Assembly (NCBI GenBank): GCA_030267565.1
Contig: BRXU01000001.1
Location: 6,262,001 to 6,326,000, forward strand
Direction of reading: 5' to 3'
From: Pleodorina starrii
Taxonomy: Eukaryota; Chlorophyta; Chlorophyceae; Chlamydomonadales; Volvocaceae
Length of the DNA stretch: 64,000 nt
A model generated the notes under the pieces. The model saw nothing but the letters and a program-made list of their open reading frames with translations, was not told the origin of the DNA and searched no databases. This document shows, piece after piece, positions 21,801 through 30,582 of the stretch; within the stretch, counting starts at the first letter, position 1, and each line of letters begins with the position of its first letter. A program made the position numbers and the translations under genes.

Positions 21801-23646
21801 CCAGGGCTGGGCCCAGGCGGTTGGCCAGCACCTTGGCGAGCAGACGGTAGTCTGAGCACAGCAGCGTGATGGGGCGGTAGTTACCGGGCTGTTTGGGGTC
21901 GCCCTTCTTGTAGAGCACCGTGATAACGCCCTCAAGGAAACCGGCCGGCACCTGCCCCGTCATGCCAATGGCGGTGAATAGGCCGGCCATGGTGGGGCCA
22001 ATGGCGGACCAGAACTTGCGGTACAGGTCGGCTGGGATGCCGTCCCATCCTGGTGCCTTGCCGGGCTGGCTCTTGACCAGCGCGACTCGCAGCTCTGCTG
22101 CTGTGATGGTTTTGGAGCCCAGCTGCTCATCCGCCTCAGTGGGGAGCCTGATGTTGGCCGCAGACAGCTGTGCTAGCACCGCCTGTCGAGCATCGGGGCT
22201 GACGAAAGTGGGTGTCCGGCAGATCTCGGCCCAGAAATCCGCCACGACGTGCGGCAGTTGTGCTGGATTGGTGACCATGCGACCGGTGCGTGCTTGGAGC
22301 GCGACTGGGGCGGGCTGTTGCTCGGCCGTCTGGGCTTGCAGGAATGCTGTCAGGGCGGGGCCGGCCCGCTCACCCGCCCGGAGCCAATGGGCGCGTGTTT
22401 CTTTCGCTGCCTTGCGGCCGTCCTCTTGGTGTGCCCTGGCTAAGGCCGCCTGTGCCTCTGCTAATTGCTGCAGCGGCTGGGGTGCTGTGGGCGCTGCATC
22501 AACTGCCTGCTGGGCCAGCTGAACCGCTGTGAGTGCCTCCCGGGCACGGGTGCCGGGCCGCTGCCTGCGTTGCTGTGCTGCTTTGTTGAGCCGGTGGGCC
22601 AGGCTGGCGAGGCGGCGTTTGAAGCCCGGCCACCACGCGATCAGGCCTGCCGGATTGTTCTCGGCAGAGGGCGCCTCCGCGCACTGGCTGCGGATCCAGG
22701 CGTCCATGCTGGCTGCGAGGTCCTCGTGCCCCGTGAAGGCCAGGCGGGTGCGCCGGATGCCTGGGCCCCGCTCCTCACTCCGGCGTGGCAGCAGGTGCAG
22801 CACCGCGATCCTGTGGTCTGACGGTGTGTGGAAGGTGATGGCGGTGTGGCATATGTACGGCAGCATGGGTTGGTTGATGTAGATGCGGTCGAGGCGGGAG
22901 CCCCCCGGGATGGGCGCGCGGTACAGGTGGGTGAAGTCGCGGCGCTGGGGGTGGAGGTGTCGGTGGGTGTCAACCATGATGGGGCCCGCCTGCCGTCTCA
23001 TGTCCGCTATCGGCCCGTCCCCTCGACGGCCCCCTGGGCCCGCTGACGAGTCCAGCTCCGGGTCCTCCACGAAGTTAAAGTCGCCCGCCCAGATGAGGGT
23101 GGTGTCGTTGTCTGCGGCTGCAACACGCGTCGCTGTGGCAGCGAGAATGTTGCTGAACAAAAGGCGTCGTGTATCCGCTGGCACTGCGGTGGAGCCCGTG
23201 GGAAGGTAGATGTTGCAGATATGCAGGCGGTGGCCCCCCCAACGGAGCACACACTCGGTGAACCGGCCCCGCGCGCATGCTAGGAGGGTTGCGGCCGGTG
23301 GCGGCTCCAGGGCTGCCGCGAGCCCTTGCCGAACGAGGGTGAGGACCCCCGCCGTGTGGGTCGAGCCAGACCACGAGTACGCCGCTACACGCCAACCTTG
23401 GGTGTGCGCCTGCATCGCTGCATGGCGTAGGTCCCGCTCAAAGAGGCACTGGTGCTGGATGTTGGTATGGTGGGTCTCCTGTAGGCACACCACATCCAGA
23501 CGCAGCTCTGCCCACTGCCGTACTGCTGCCTGCAGACGGTTCCCATGCGACGCCAGCAGCCCATGCATGTTGTGCGTGGCGATCCGGAGTGGGTGGCCGT
23601 GCACAGCGTTCCGCTGCTGGTTTCTTCCCGTCCCCCTGATTGGCAT
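18877..23646 (-). CDS. LINE ORF2: endonuclease / reverse transcriptase
   Basis: Single uninterrupted frame of 1589 residues. The N-terminal apurinic-like endonuclease shows LRIATHNMHGLL (about residue 20), CLQETH (about 57), GDFNFVED (about 190) and SDHRIAVL (about 282). The reverse transcriptase shows YRPITLLCSDYRLLAK (about 588), LAFLDFAKAYDTVD, GVRQGCPLAPLLY and the catalytic QFADDTEVAL (about 757). A C-terminal zinc-knuckle-like cluster (CGCGAYGE ... HHFWEC) lies near residue 1340, followed by Gln- and Ala-rich sequence. The start ATG directly follows an in-frame TAG. The intact frame implies a recently active copy; it is needed for target-primed reverse transcription of the element. RNase H was not recognised. 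Confidence 0.92.
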   Translation of the reverse strand: MPIRGTGRNQQRNAVHGHPLRIATHNMHGLLASHGNRLQAAVRQWAELRLDVVCLQETHHTNIQHQCLFERDLRHAAMQAHTQGWRVAAYSWSGSTHTAGVLTLVRQGLAAALEPPPAATLLACARGRFTECVLRWGGHRLHICNIYLPTGSTAVPADTRRLLFSNILAATATRVAAADNDTTLIWAGDFNFVEDPELDSSAGPGGRRGDGPIADMRRQAGPIMVDTHRHLHPQRRDFTHLYRAPIPGGSRLDRIYINQPMLPYICHTAITFHTPSDHRIAVLHLLPRRSEERGPGIRRTRLAFTGHEDLAASMDAWIRSQCAEAPSAENNPAGLIAWWPGFKRRLASLAHRLNKAAQQRRQRPGTRAREALTAVQLAQQAVDAAPTAPQPLQQLAEAQAALARAHQEDGRKAAKETRAHWLRAGERAGPALTAFLQAQTAEQQPAPVALQARTGRMVTNPAQLPHVVADFWAEICRTPTFVSPDARQAVLAQLSAANIRLPTEADEQLGSKTITAAELRVALVKSQPGKAPGWDGIPADLYRKFWSAIGPTMAGLFTAIGMTGQVPAGFLEGVITVLYKKGDPKQPGNYRPITLLCSDYRLLAKVLANRLGPALGSVISPEQSAFLPKRLIGASVMFLRHLSHLLRKQNRRGLLAFLDFAKAYDTVDRGFLLAAMETMGAGPQLCSWVQLLLSNTQARAMVNGFKSRLVVMEAGVRQGCPLAPLLYLFVAQALLCWLQSRDVGVRLLPSAPDRITACQFADDTEVALESEESVPSFLEAMETFARASGQRLNLDKVELLRVGAENPQQQPQPAGRQQPQPPQQQHQPQQETIGGLKVVTTATALNLPVDNRPSPPQPDWPKMLAGAYKRMQRLSRFPLSAFGRATAASAYGLQTVTWHMEHGGPPPDSTLNHIGRLTARLVDRRQGPEDRGQRLTGIPSSLLAGHPSAGGFGLLPLSQHIRARHAVWAVRFMAQAMPTAGDGEGGVGAEAAAEAGGDGGGAVAAGSEARVLHPWIRTLSAYLELVHPAFQPWALTTARATGPWLGGSDLPADISRIVGALGHLPPPEDIGRSPLVPGDWCWGAALWGNPLLPNAANDANVVAVSRRPGLEAYHAGLTSCRKLRTAGDLVRVWVTLDGSQATTLQGAAWHEWAREHLDPAATPAQLQDKETARAALGALHNDISPAWLEAAGVVETRLQQQRRQAEAEGLQQQQQPPAPPPPVCAQVMAMIVGRLGWRLPGGTDAVPLRRLTVSQATQLQDGPASERRVALVTEFVREALSTPENQAPPQLAAELSRFRATQARLWSGVRWENDNKETMWRLAVDGVPLPGNTHLARVPIEACGCGAYGEADAGRPCSPRLHHFWECPVARAVREQIDRHLPPPQAAAGATTTRQQLWLAQAPPGCEQAPWDVIALAALSAMEVGRCCLRAATRRQGRDGAAAATGQQQQQQQQQVQPQPEQPQRQGPRQRAITDFFAREGWATQQEGPALNAPAGESPTQEAGAGEVAAGEAAAAAVGAAAAAARGAAEASPLDRARARAVTDFWARLRSFAALETPRHGWDRVGPQHPILAVVEERMRCAAPVEITA

Positions 23647-23772
23647 CTAGTTGGGGTGGGCCGCCTCCATGGCGGTGGGGGTGGGTTCTTCCTCCTCCTC
23701 GTCCTCCTGCCCTGATGCTGGCCCGTGGGCGCTCAGCTGCTGCCGGCCTCGTTGGGCAACTTCGTGTTGTTC

Positions 23773-24260
23773 GGTTTGTACAGATGTACAGCTGAGCACA
23801 TATGTACGGTACATGCTGCTGTTGGCGTTATCGGCGATCAGCTGTTCTAGAAGTTAATGAGCTAGGCTGAACAAGACCTGGGTTGGCATTATGCCGCGGC
23901 AATCGTTAGATCTGGTCGCTTGGGGGTGTGTCTCAGTGACTGCGTGTGTGTGCGCGCGCAGCTGGCATTGAGTTGTTGGGAGACCTACCTGGTCCCCTTT
24001 GGTCGCTAGTATCTCCTTCTCCTGCATAGGCGGTTTTTCTACTGTCGTGCTTTTAGGCGTTTTAGTTCCCTTGGGCCCTCGGCTCGTATGTGTTTTTTGT
24101 TCATGAGAGGGGCACGCACCCCCAACCATGTAACACACACACACACATGGGATCCGCACAACCCCCACGCCACCCCGAGATTGCCCTTGAGGCCCACTGT
24201 AACAACAACACCAACAACAGCAGCAGCAGCACCCGGGAAGCGTACCGGTAACGCCTGGGT
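23773..24260 (-). repeat. Right copy of the 490-bp direct repeat
   Basis: Near-identical partner of 17168-17657, lying 5' of ORF2 in element orientation. Reading leftward, a small frame that starts inside the repeat (MYRTYVLS) crosses the boundary and continues through an acidic tract to the TAG before ORF2. This suggests that the repeat belongs to the element's 5' part, though the frame is only about 54 residues. Confidence 0.95.
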
Positions 24261-24653
24261 GTCGTAGATGTGTACGACATGGGAGCTGTACACATCCGTC
24301 TGCCGCCGTGTGGATCCACTTGTGCGGCAGTCCGGGCGCCCTGCCGGACAAGGTGTAGACCCTAAGACTGAATGCGGTAGGGTATCTGGTTGGAAGCAGG
24401 AGTAGTAGTGGCGGCAGTGCGCTTCCCCGGGCGCCACCGGGCGGGGGCCGGCACCTCCTCATACCGCCCTCGGCGCCCGGCACGCGTTCACATGTGGATG
24501 CGGTCGCACAGCCGCCACCTCACAGACCCTGGGACCCAGCCGCGGCTTGTCGGCACCTCCTCCCTGTGTGGCCATGCGGATGCAACCTGCAGCGGCGACA
24601 ACGCAGCCAAGGCCGCGTACCTGTAACCCGCATTCTAAGGCCGCGTAAGCAAC

Positions 24654-24884
24654 ATGCGAGCTGAGTTTGTCAAACACGCTGTGCCGAAGGCAGAAGGCCA
24701 GTCGGAAGACTCGACAACGATGAACGTGCGTGAGCACGTCGCTCGCCGCTCCCGAGATCTCCTCGCAAGGCGGAAAGAGCAGCCGCCGCCGCCGCAGCAG
24801 CAGCAGCAGCCGGTGCCCCCCACCCCCCGTGTGCCCCGCTGCCCCCACCCCCACGGGCCCCCAAGCTGGCTCATCAGACTCTGA
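24654..24884 (+). CDS. Possible small hypothetical frame or gene remnant
   Basis: An ATG-initiated 76-codon frame. Its first 45 residues are rich in Glu, Lys and Arg (for example MNVREHVARRSRDLLARR) and unlike the Pro/Cys/Gly noise of neighbouring frames; it then becomes poly-Pro and poly-Gln. No family was recognised and no partner exons were found. It could be one exon of a broken gene, a TE fragment, or chance. Confidence 0.2.
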   Translation: MRAEFVKHAVPKAEGQSEDSTTMNVREHVARRSRDLLARRKEQPPPPQQQQQPVPPTPRVPRCPHPHGPPSWLIRL

Positions 24885-25884
24885 GGACATGAGAGGAGAG
24901 GAGAGGCCACGAACGCAACTCGTTCCACGCAACCACCGTAATCGCCACTGCGCCACAGCGTGTGTTCAGGCTTGAGGGGCCTTGGGCACCAGGTCGGCAG
25001 CATCCAGTCAGGAGACCGCCTGCATCCGGCGGCCCGGGCCAGGCCTCGACCGCAGGAACCTACAGCAGGTACGGTACGCGCAACACCGTACTTGGCTGGG
25101 GCGGTACACGAACGCCCCGACACATACATACACACATACACAGCGGCGTGACCGCCGTTGAGCGTTTCATTCTGCTGCGCCCGTCGGCGACCCCGTCGGC
25201 CCCTCACCTCAACCCGATTGTGGAGACCGCCTTCCCACCTCGACTCGGAGGGGGCCCACTGCCGGCGGACGCCCGATCGCCCGACCTCGACTCCACAGAG
25301 AAAACCGCAATCCAACCGACGAGAAACTCCCAACCCAACCGCCACCCAGTGGTCGTCTTTGCGTCACTCCCCCCTCCCCCCATGTGCACGTGCATGTGCC
25401 ATCGACACAAGCCCAGGTTTGAGTCCGCCCTTTATAAAGGCCGCGGAACTCCCGCAAAGTCCTCCAAGCGCCAACCTCCTCCCGGAGCTAAGGTGCGATG
25501 CGTCAGCGTCCCCTGCAGCCCTCCCTGCCGCCACCTGCCCACACGCGATCCGAGTCTGTCTGTCTGTACGACATGCTGTAAACACCCCCCAGAGTCGCGG
25601 CTATGCGGCAGCCGCTGCTCCTCACGCAGGGGTGCAGGGTCCTGAGAACGCCGAGGTAGCCCTCGTTGGGCACCTCCCTGCAGTGCTGTACTGGTGTAAT
25701 GGCTTCCGCATCGCGGCCGCGGCCGGGCGGATGCACCAGCTGCTGCTGTTGTGATGCGACACCCGGGCCTCCCGCATACGCCTGTTACGTCCCACGTCCC
25801 CTCCACGATGCATCCTTACGCGGCCGCCTCCCCCCTGCCGCCTCTGCCCCGCTGCTGCTGTGTCCCTCAACGACCGCAGTATCT

Positions 25885-25889
25885 TTACA
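25885..25889 (-). terminator. TGTAA polyadenylation signal, NRP gene
   Basis: TGTAA on the minus strand about 150 bases past the stop at 26040. TGTAA is the usual signal in chlamydomonad algae. Confidence 0.6.
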
Positions 25890-26039
25890 GCACAACACAA
25901 CACAAGAGCTGCACCGCTACCCAGCTCCCCGGACCACCACACCACACAACCACCCCGCACACCACCCTGCATCCTTCTCCCTCCCGTATCAGTATCCCCT
26001 TAGTACATCAAAGCCATGGTAGCGCCATGGAAGCACCTC

Positions 26040-29000
26040 TCACGCGTCTGCCGCTCCCGCAGCGCCGTCGTCCCCCTCCCCCTCCTCGTCCTCCTCGGGC
26101 CCGAGCCCCTCCTCGCCCTCGCCCGGCCCCCCGGCCGCGTCCAGCTCGCCCTCCCCCTCGTCGTATATCAGCTCCTCCTCCCCCTCGCCCTCCTCGCCCT
26201 CGTCTCCCTGCACCAGCACGCCCTCGAACTCCTCCTCCTCCAGCACAGCGTCCTCGTCCTCCATGTCTGCACGCACAAGTCGCACCGGGCGGCAGGAGGA
26301 GGAGGCGGTGGAGGAAGGGGGCAGCGGCAGCCGTGGCGGTGGCGGCGGGCAGCGGCAGCAGCAGCAAAACGATTGCAGGTGGTGGGAGTGGTGGCGTGCA
26401 AGGTGGTGGTCGGCACAACCCCGCACAGGTTTGGTTTGGTTCAGCACAAAATGACGGATGGATGCATCGCCGTATCCCTGTATGGCCGTACCTTCGTACT
26501 CCCGCTGCCCGAGCGCCGGCGCATAGTAGTACTTGACTGGGTTGGGCCAGATCTCGTCCTTGAGGATCTCGGCGATCTGTTCAAGCATTGGCGGTTGGCG
26601 GTTGGGAAACGACTCGTCAGGACGCGCTGCGGCTGCGCGAACCGTTGTTCCAGCGCCCCCTCGACATCGACAAAACCAGGAAAGCCGGTGCCCCCCCCCA
26701 CCGGCTGGGGAGATTGCACGGAACTGAAACCCTAACAGGTCGGACCCTACAGGTCGGCCCCTCACTCGCCCGTTGAATCCTCACACTCTTACTACACCGC
26801 GACGCAAAGTGGGCCCACAGCCCCCGTACTTGCCGTACTTGTCGTACCTCATCGGGCGTGCCTGCCCCAATGGGCTCGTTCGTGGCCATCCAGGTGAAGA
26901 ACTGCGCGGGGAGGACCCAGCAGGGGGGGGGACCGGCGGCGACAATAAGCATTGCGTCAGCCCCGCTGCTGCCCGACCCGTTAACAGCGTGCAATAACTG
27001 TGCCGTAACTAGTAATGATGGTAGAACCCCATCAGGGATAACGGGGCTGGGGATTTCGATATAAAACAGTTTGTCCAAATGACGCCATCAGGGGGCCGTC
27101 GCTGCTCCGAAACGCTGCACGGCGCTGGCGTGTGGGTACCGCCACTGCCCTGCAGCGAACACCGCGAAGCCCGAGGAGGTGCGGTGCGGTGCAGACCCCG
27201 CGCCGAGGCCGGTGACGCAGCACGTGGCGCCATCCGCAACCCACGTGGGGCCCTTGGGGTTTTAAAACCCTGGGTTGGGCCGGGTTGGGCTATAGCCCCC
27301 AGAACTTCCCAAACACGGCAACCACTACCAACCGCTCTGCCCTCCGCCCCCAGCGGCGCTCAGCACTCGCCCCCAGCGGCGCAACCCGATGCCCCCAATC
27401 CCGACGACTTCCAGCCCCCCGCTTCTGTCTCGCGTCCGCTCCGCCCCCTCGCGCACCGGCACCACGCCTCACGCCCATAGCCCCCCGCCCCCAAGCCCCG
27501 GAACCTACAATGTACGACGGCCCGTACTGCCCGTCGAGGGTGGGAAGCGCCGGGGCCTGCGCGCAGGAGAGGGTCACACCCACCGGGGGCGGTGAGGGGA
27601 TGCAAGTGCACCTTGGCGCATTCGGCAATGCCGCTGAGGGTCCAACATACCACGAGCCGCAGCGAATGAGAGCGACTCCCTCCCTCCCCATCCCTCCCTT
27701 GCCTTCCTCCCTCCCTTCCCCCTCACCGCAGCCGGTTGCCTGCCGAGCCCCGTTCCGCCTCCGCCTCCTCCAGCCCTCCCTCTCTCCTTCCCTCCCATTG
27801 TCGTACACTGTACTGCACTCACGTGTCCCTCTTTCCAGTTGATGGTGGGCGCCTCGATGGTCACCTTGCCGTCGTCCCCGTAGTGGAAGGCCTTGGTGAG
27901 GGAGGGGTTGGAGAAGTAGGGGTTGTCCGGGGAGAAGCTCAGAACGATCTGGAAGCCCGACTTGATGTCGTCAAAGTCGACCACGTCCACCTAAACAAGA
28001 GCAGCAGAGCAGAGCAGAGCAGCAGAGCGGGAGGCCAGGGAGGCCAGGGAGGCAGGCGGAAAGCAAAGGGAGGAAAAGGGGAGGGAGGTTGGGGCGTGAC
28101 GCGATGGTGGGTGGCACACGCTGTGGTGTCACGCGCACGCATGGTGGCAGCCTGGGTAGGGGCTGGCTGGCTGGCTGGGGTGCAACCCCAGGGGACACCG
28201 GCAGTGGCGCGAAGCACGGTGGCTGCTCTCAGGCGACGACCGCAGCCGCAGGGACGATGCTCGGCTGTTGCCTATTGGTGGCCACCACCCCCGGGCAAGC
28301 CGGCTATAGCTCCTGCGCTACAGCTCCTGCGTGTCTTCAGTACGTGAGTACTGTGATGGGGGAGGGAAACGGGAAGAGTTCTTGGGCCCCACAGGCCCCG
28401 CCAGGCGGTCGCTCCGGACACACCCGACCCGACGACCGCCCCCGCCTGGGGACGACCCGCCTGGGGATGCTGGCCGCAGGCCAGGGAGTCCGCCATGCCG
28501 CCCCCATGTCTTCAAGCTTTCGTAGCTCCGTTTCCCCAAATCCAACCGCTTCAAGTTACCCTTGGCATGCAGGACGGACCGGACCATCAGGCCCTCTGGG
28601 CTGACAGCCGTACGGCAAAACCCCGACGCGTCTTAAACCCCATAAGAGGTTACGACAGCTCCCGGGCTCCGTGACATTCGTTGCCCTCTCCCCCGGGGTG
28701 CAGGCCCTGGCCCTGCTCCTGCTTCAGTTCACCCAGCCAGCCACCCAGCCATTCATCCACCCATCCACCTCGGTGACGTATTCCAAGACGGCCGCGTCAT
28801 CGTCCGAGAGCTGGTCCGCGAGGGTCACGTGGGAGGACAGCACCCGCTGCCAAAACTGCGGCACCTTCTTGATGATCTCCGCCCGCTCGGCATAGATTGG
28901 CCGGCGCTTCTTGTTGTACTCCTGCTCCACGGCCAGCACGCGGTCGCTGGCCTCGTCGTTGACCTGCGGACGAGCGGCATCGCATCTCCCGTTTCTCTCC

Positions 29001-29251
29001 GCACACCGAAGCCGGTTGGAGTGGCCTCGTTCTTCCCCTTCGGCTTTTACCTTGTCCAGGGCCTTCTGGCATTCCTCAAGCTCAGAAGCTAGCACATCCA
29101 CGACATAGTCCGAGCCAGCCAGCGGACCAGTTTCCAGGTCGCCATTTGCGTCCGCAGGAGCCTTGGCGGGAGCGAATGTCACAGCCTTGGGCTTTAATGC
29201 CGCTGCTTCACCGTCATCTATTTTGTGGCGTTTCGGTGAGGGTTCGGACAT
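26040..29251 (-). CDS. SET/NAP1-related (NRP-type) histone chaperone
   Basis: Nucleosome assembly family protein that binds H2A-H2B and shuttles between cytoplasm and nucleus. Exons: 29251-29051, 28963-28769, 27990-27823, 26901-26848, 26576-26492, 26266-26040, all in phase, giving 309 residues. The N-terminus SEPSPKRHKIDD has a basic KRHK patch that may be a nuclear signal. The dimerisation helix carries VEQEYNKKRRPIYAERAEI, the core shows YFSNPSLTKAF and INWKEG, then FFTWMAT and EILKDEIWPNPVKYYY, in the order seen in plant NRP1 and animal SET. The last 75 residues are a Glu/Asp/Gly tail, as expected. The gap between INWKEGH and FFTWMA is shorter than in Arabidopsis NRP, so one small exon between 27823 and 26901 may be missing from my model. 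Confidence 0.9.
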
Positions 29252-30582
29252 TTGCTAGAGGGCTTGCAGTGGAAGACGTGGAATAAGTCACGGAACGAAA
29301 TTATGCAAGGTTTGTATATACCTGTTGGACCGTATATGAGTCAACCTTCACAATGCTAAAGATTAAGCTTGCATGCAATTGTTCCGACAGAGTCGTGGCG
29401 CTTGATGGCGGGATTCGGAGCACGGCAACAATCAACATGAAACAACGTAGACAAAGACAAAAACTCCCAAGAATATCATTAGAACCTCTGAATGTCACAT
29501 ATTAAGGTTACGCCTCAAACCAAACTGCCAACAATAGCGTTGTACCATGCTACCTGCCAGGCACTGTTCGTGGAGTGCGTGCCAAGAGCATCGGCGATTC
29601 GAACTACGAACATTAGGCAAATGCCGCGTTAAATCCACGCTGCTGCACCGCACATGCCAGCCAAAGTTGCCGAGCTCGCCTTGTCCAGGTGTGGAACTGC
29701 TTCATCGCCGTCGCGCCCTGCGACTCTCTTCACAGCGGGCCCCAATTATCCTTTCCCCGGCGCGTGACGTCAGGTGACACGTCGACGAGTGGGAGATGCA
29801 GCGCGCCGGAGCGCCTCGTAGCATGCGCCGCGGGCGATGGTCAGGGCTCCGTCAGCGGCGGTCAGTTTGCGCAGTTCCGGGACTTCCAGCGACAGGCCAG
29901 CGCCGCTGCACGACAGGAGCTGTCTGCCGGAGAAAGACGCGGGAAGGGGTCCAGGCAAGTGGGCCGGGCCGGCGCCCTGGTCAGCGGTTTCGGTTGTGGT
30001 TTCGGAGAGGGACTGGCGCGTTGTCCCAACGGTCGGCGCGCGCGTGCCATTCGCGCAACTCCCCACTCCCTCCTTTCCCTTACGCCGCACTCCATGTCAC
30101 CATCACTAAGCCGCGCACTTCGCCGCAAACGTTGGCTTGCGTGCGCCAGCACGGAGCGCAGCCACGAATTGTAGCAGGTGCCGTGAACCGTTTGCGCCGA
30201 CGTCTCAATCGTCTCCCCCGCGGTGACCCTGGGACGGTTTCGGAGCCGCGTTCTCGCAACAAGGGGCGCATGCATGCGTTGATATAGTCGCACGCACAGC
30301 TCACACGTTCCCAGCAGCAACTGAGACGACCGACCCGTGGTTCCTTCCTAAACGTCAAGCACGGGCAAGAGGCTTGCAGGGGCTGGGGTTGTAGGAAAGG
30401 TACAAATTAGGAGTTATCTGAAATATATCATGCTCCTGTTCCTAAATATGTCGTGTCTTCATGACCGGCTAGCCGGCGCCGAAGGAACCATGGGTCGGTA
30501 TGGCGCCGTTTGCGAAGGCATCCGGGGGACCCGCTTCATTGTCGTAATTCTTTGTGTTCAATTCGTTTACTTTACCCGACAG
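29252..30582. other. Divergent upstream region between NRP (-) and helical-repeat gene (+)
   Basis: It contains the promoter and 5' UTR of the chaperone gene (near 29252-29600, AT-richer). It probably also contains the first exon of the rightward gene. A coding-like plus-strand segment at about 29835-29952 (GGQFAQFRDFQRQ) ends at AG/GCAAGT in the phase needed by the exon at 30583, but no in-frame ATG was found for it. Confidence 0.4.

Larger units (their letters stand above)
17168..24260 (-). mobile_element. APE-type LINE (L1-like) with 490-bp direct repeats at both ends
   Basis: The element runs leftward: repeat copy 24260-23773, a short acidic reading frame ending in a TAG that touches the ORF2 start, ORF2 at 23646-18877, then about 1.2 kb of untranslated sequence and a second repeat copy 17657-17168. 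The endonuclease and reverse transcriptase make it a non-LTR retrotransposon, which should not carry terminal direct repeats. The inner left junction shows no poly-A. The element edges are therefore provisional: the left repeat could be a tandem partial copy, a duplicated target, or part of the glycosidase 3' UTR. Confidence 0.7.
24261..26039. other. Spacer with unresolved coding-like segments and NRP 3' UTR
   Basis: No complete gene is supported. The right end is 3' UTR of the histone chaperone gene on the minus strand. A short plus-strand frame near 24654 looks coding-like and is listed separately. The rest is C-rich on the plus strand with CAG and CCT runs. Confidence 0.4.

Noticed and set aside
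17168..24260. LTR retrotransposon, because of flanking direct repeats
   Set aside because: The internal ORF has an APE endonuclease and a LINE-type reverse transcriptase. I see no protease, RNase H or integrase, and the repeats lack TG...CA ends.
26848..27823. A missing exon between INWKEGH and FFTWMA of the histone chaperone
   Set aside because: Expected from plant homologues, but no phase-0 candidate with a Lys/Glu-rich linker could be found, so it was left out of the model.
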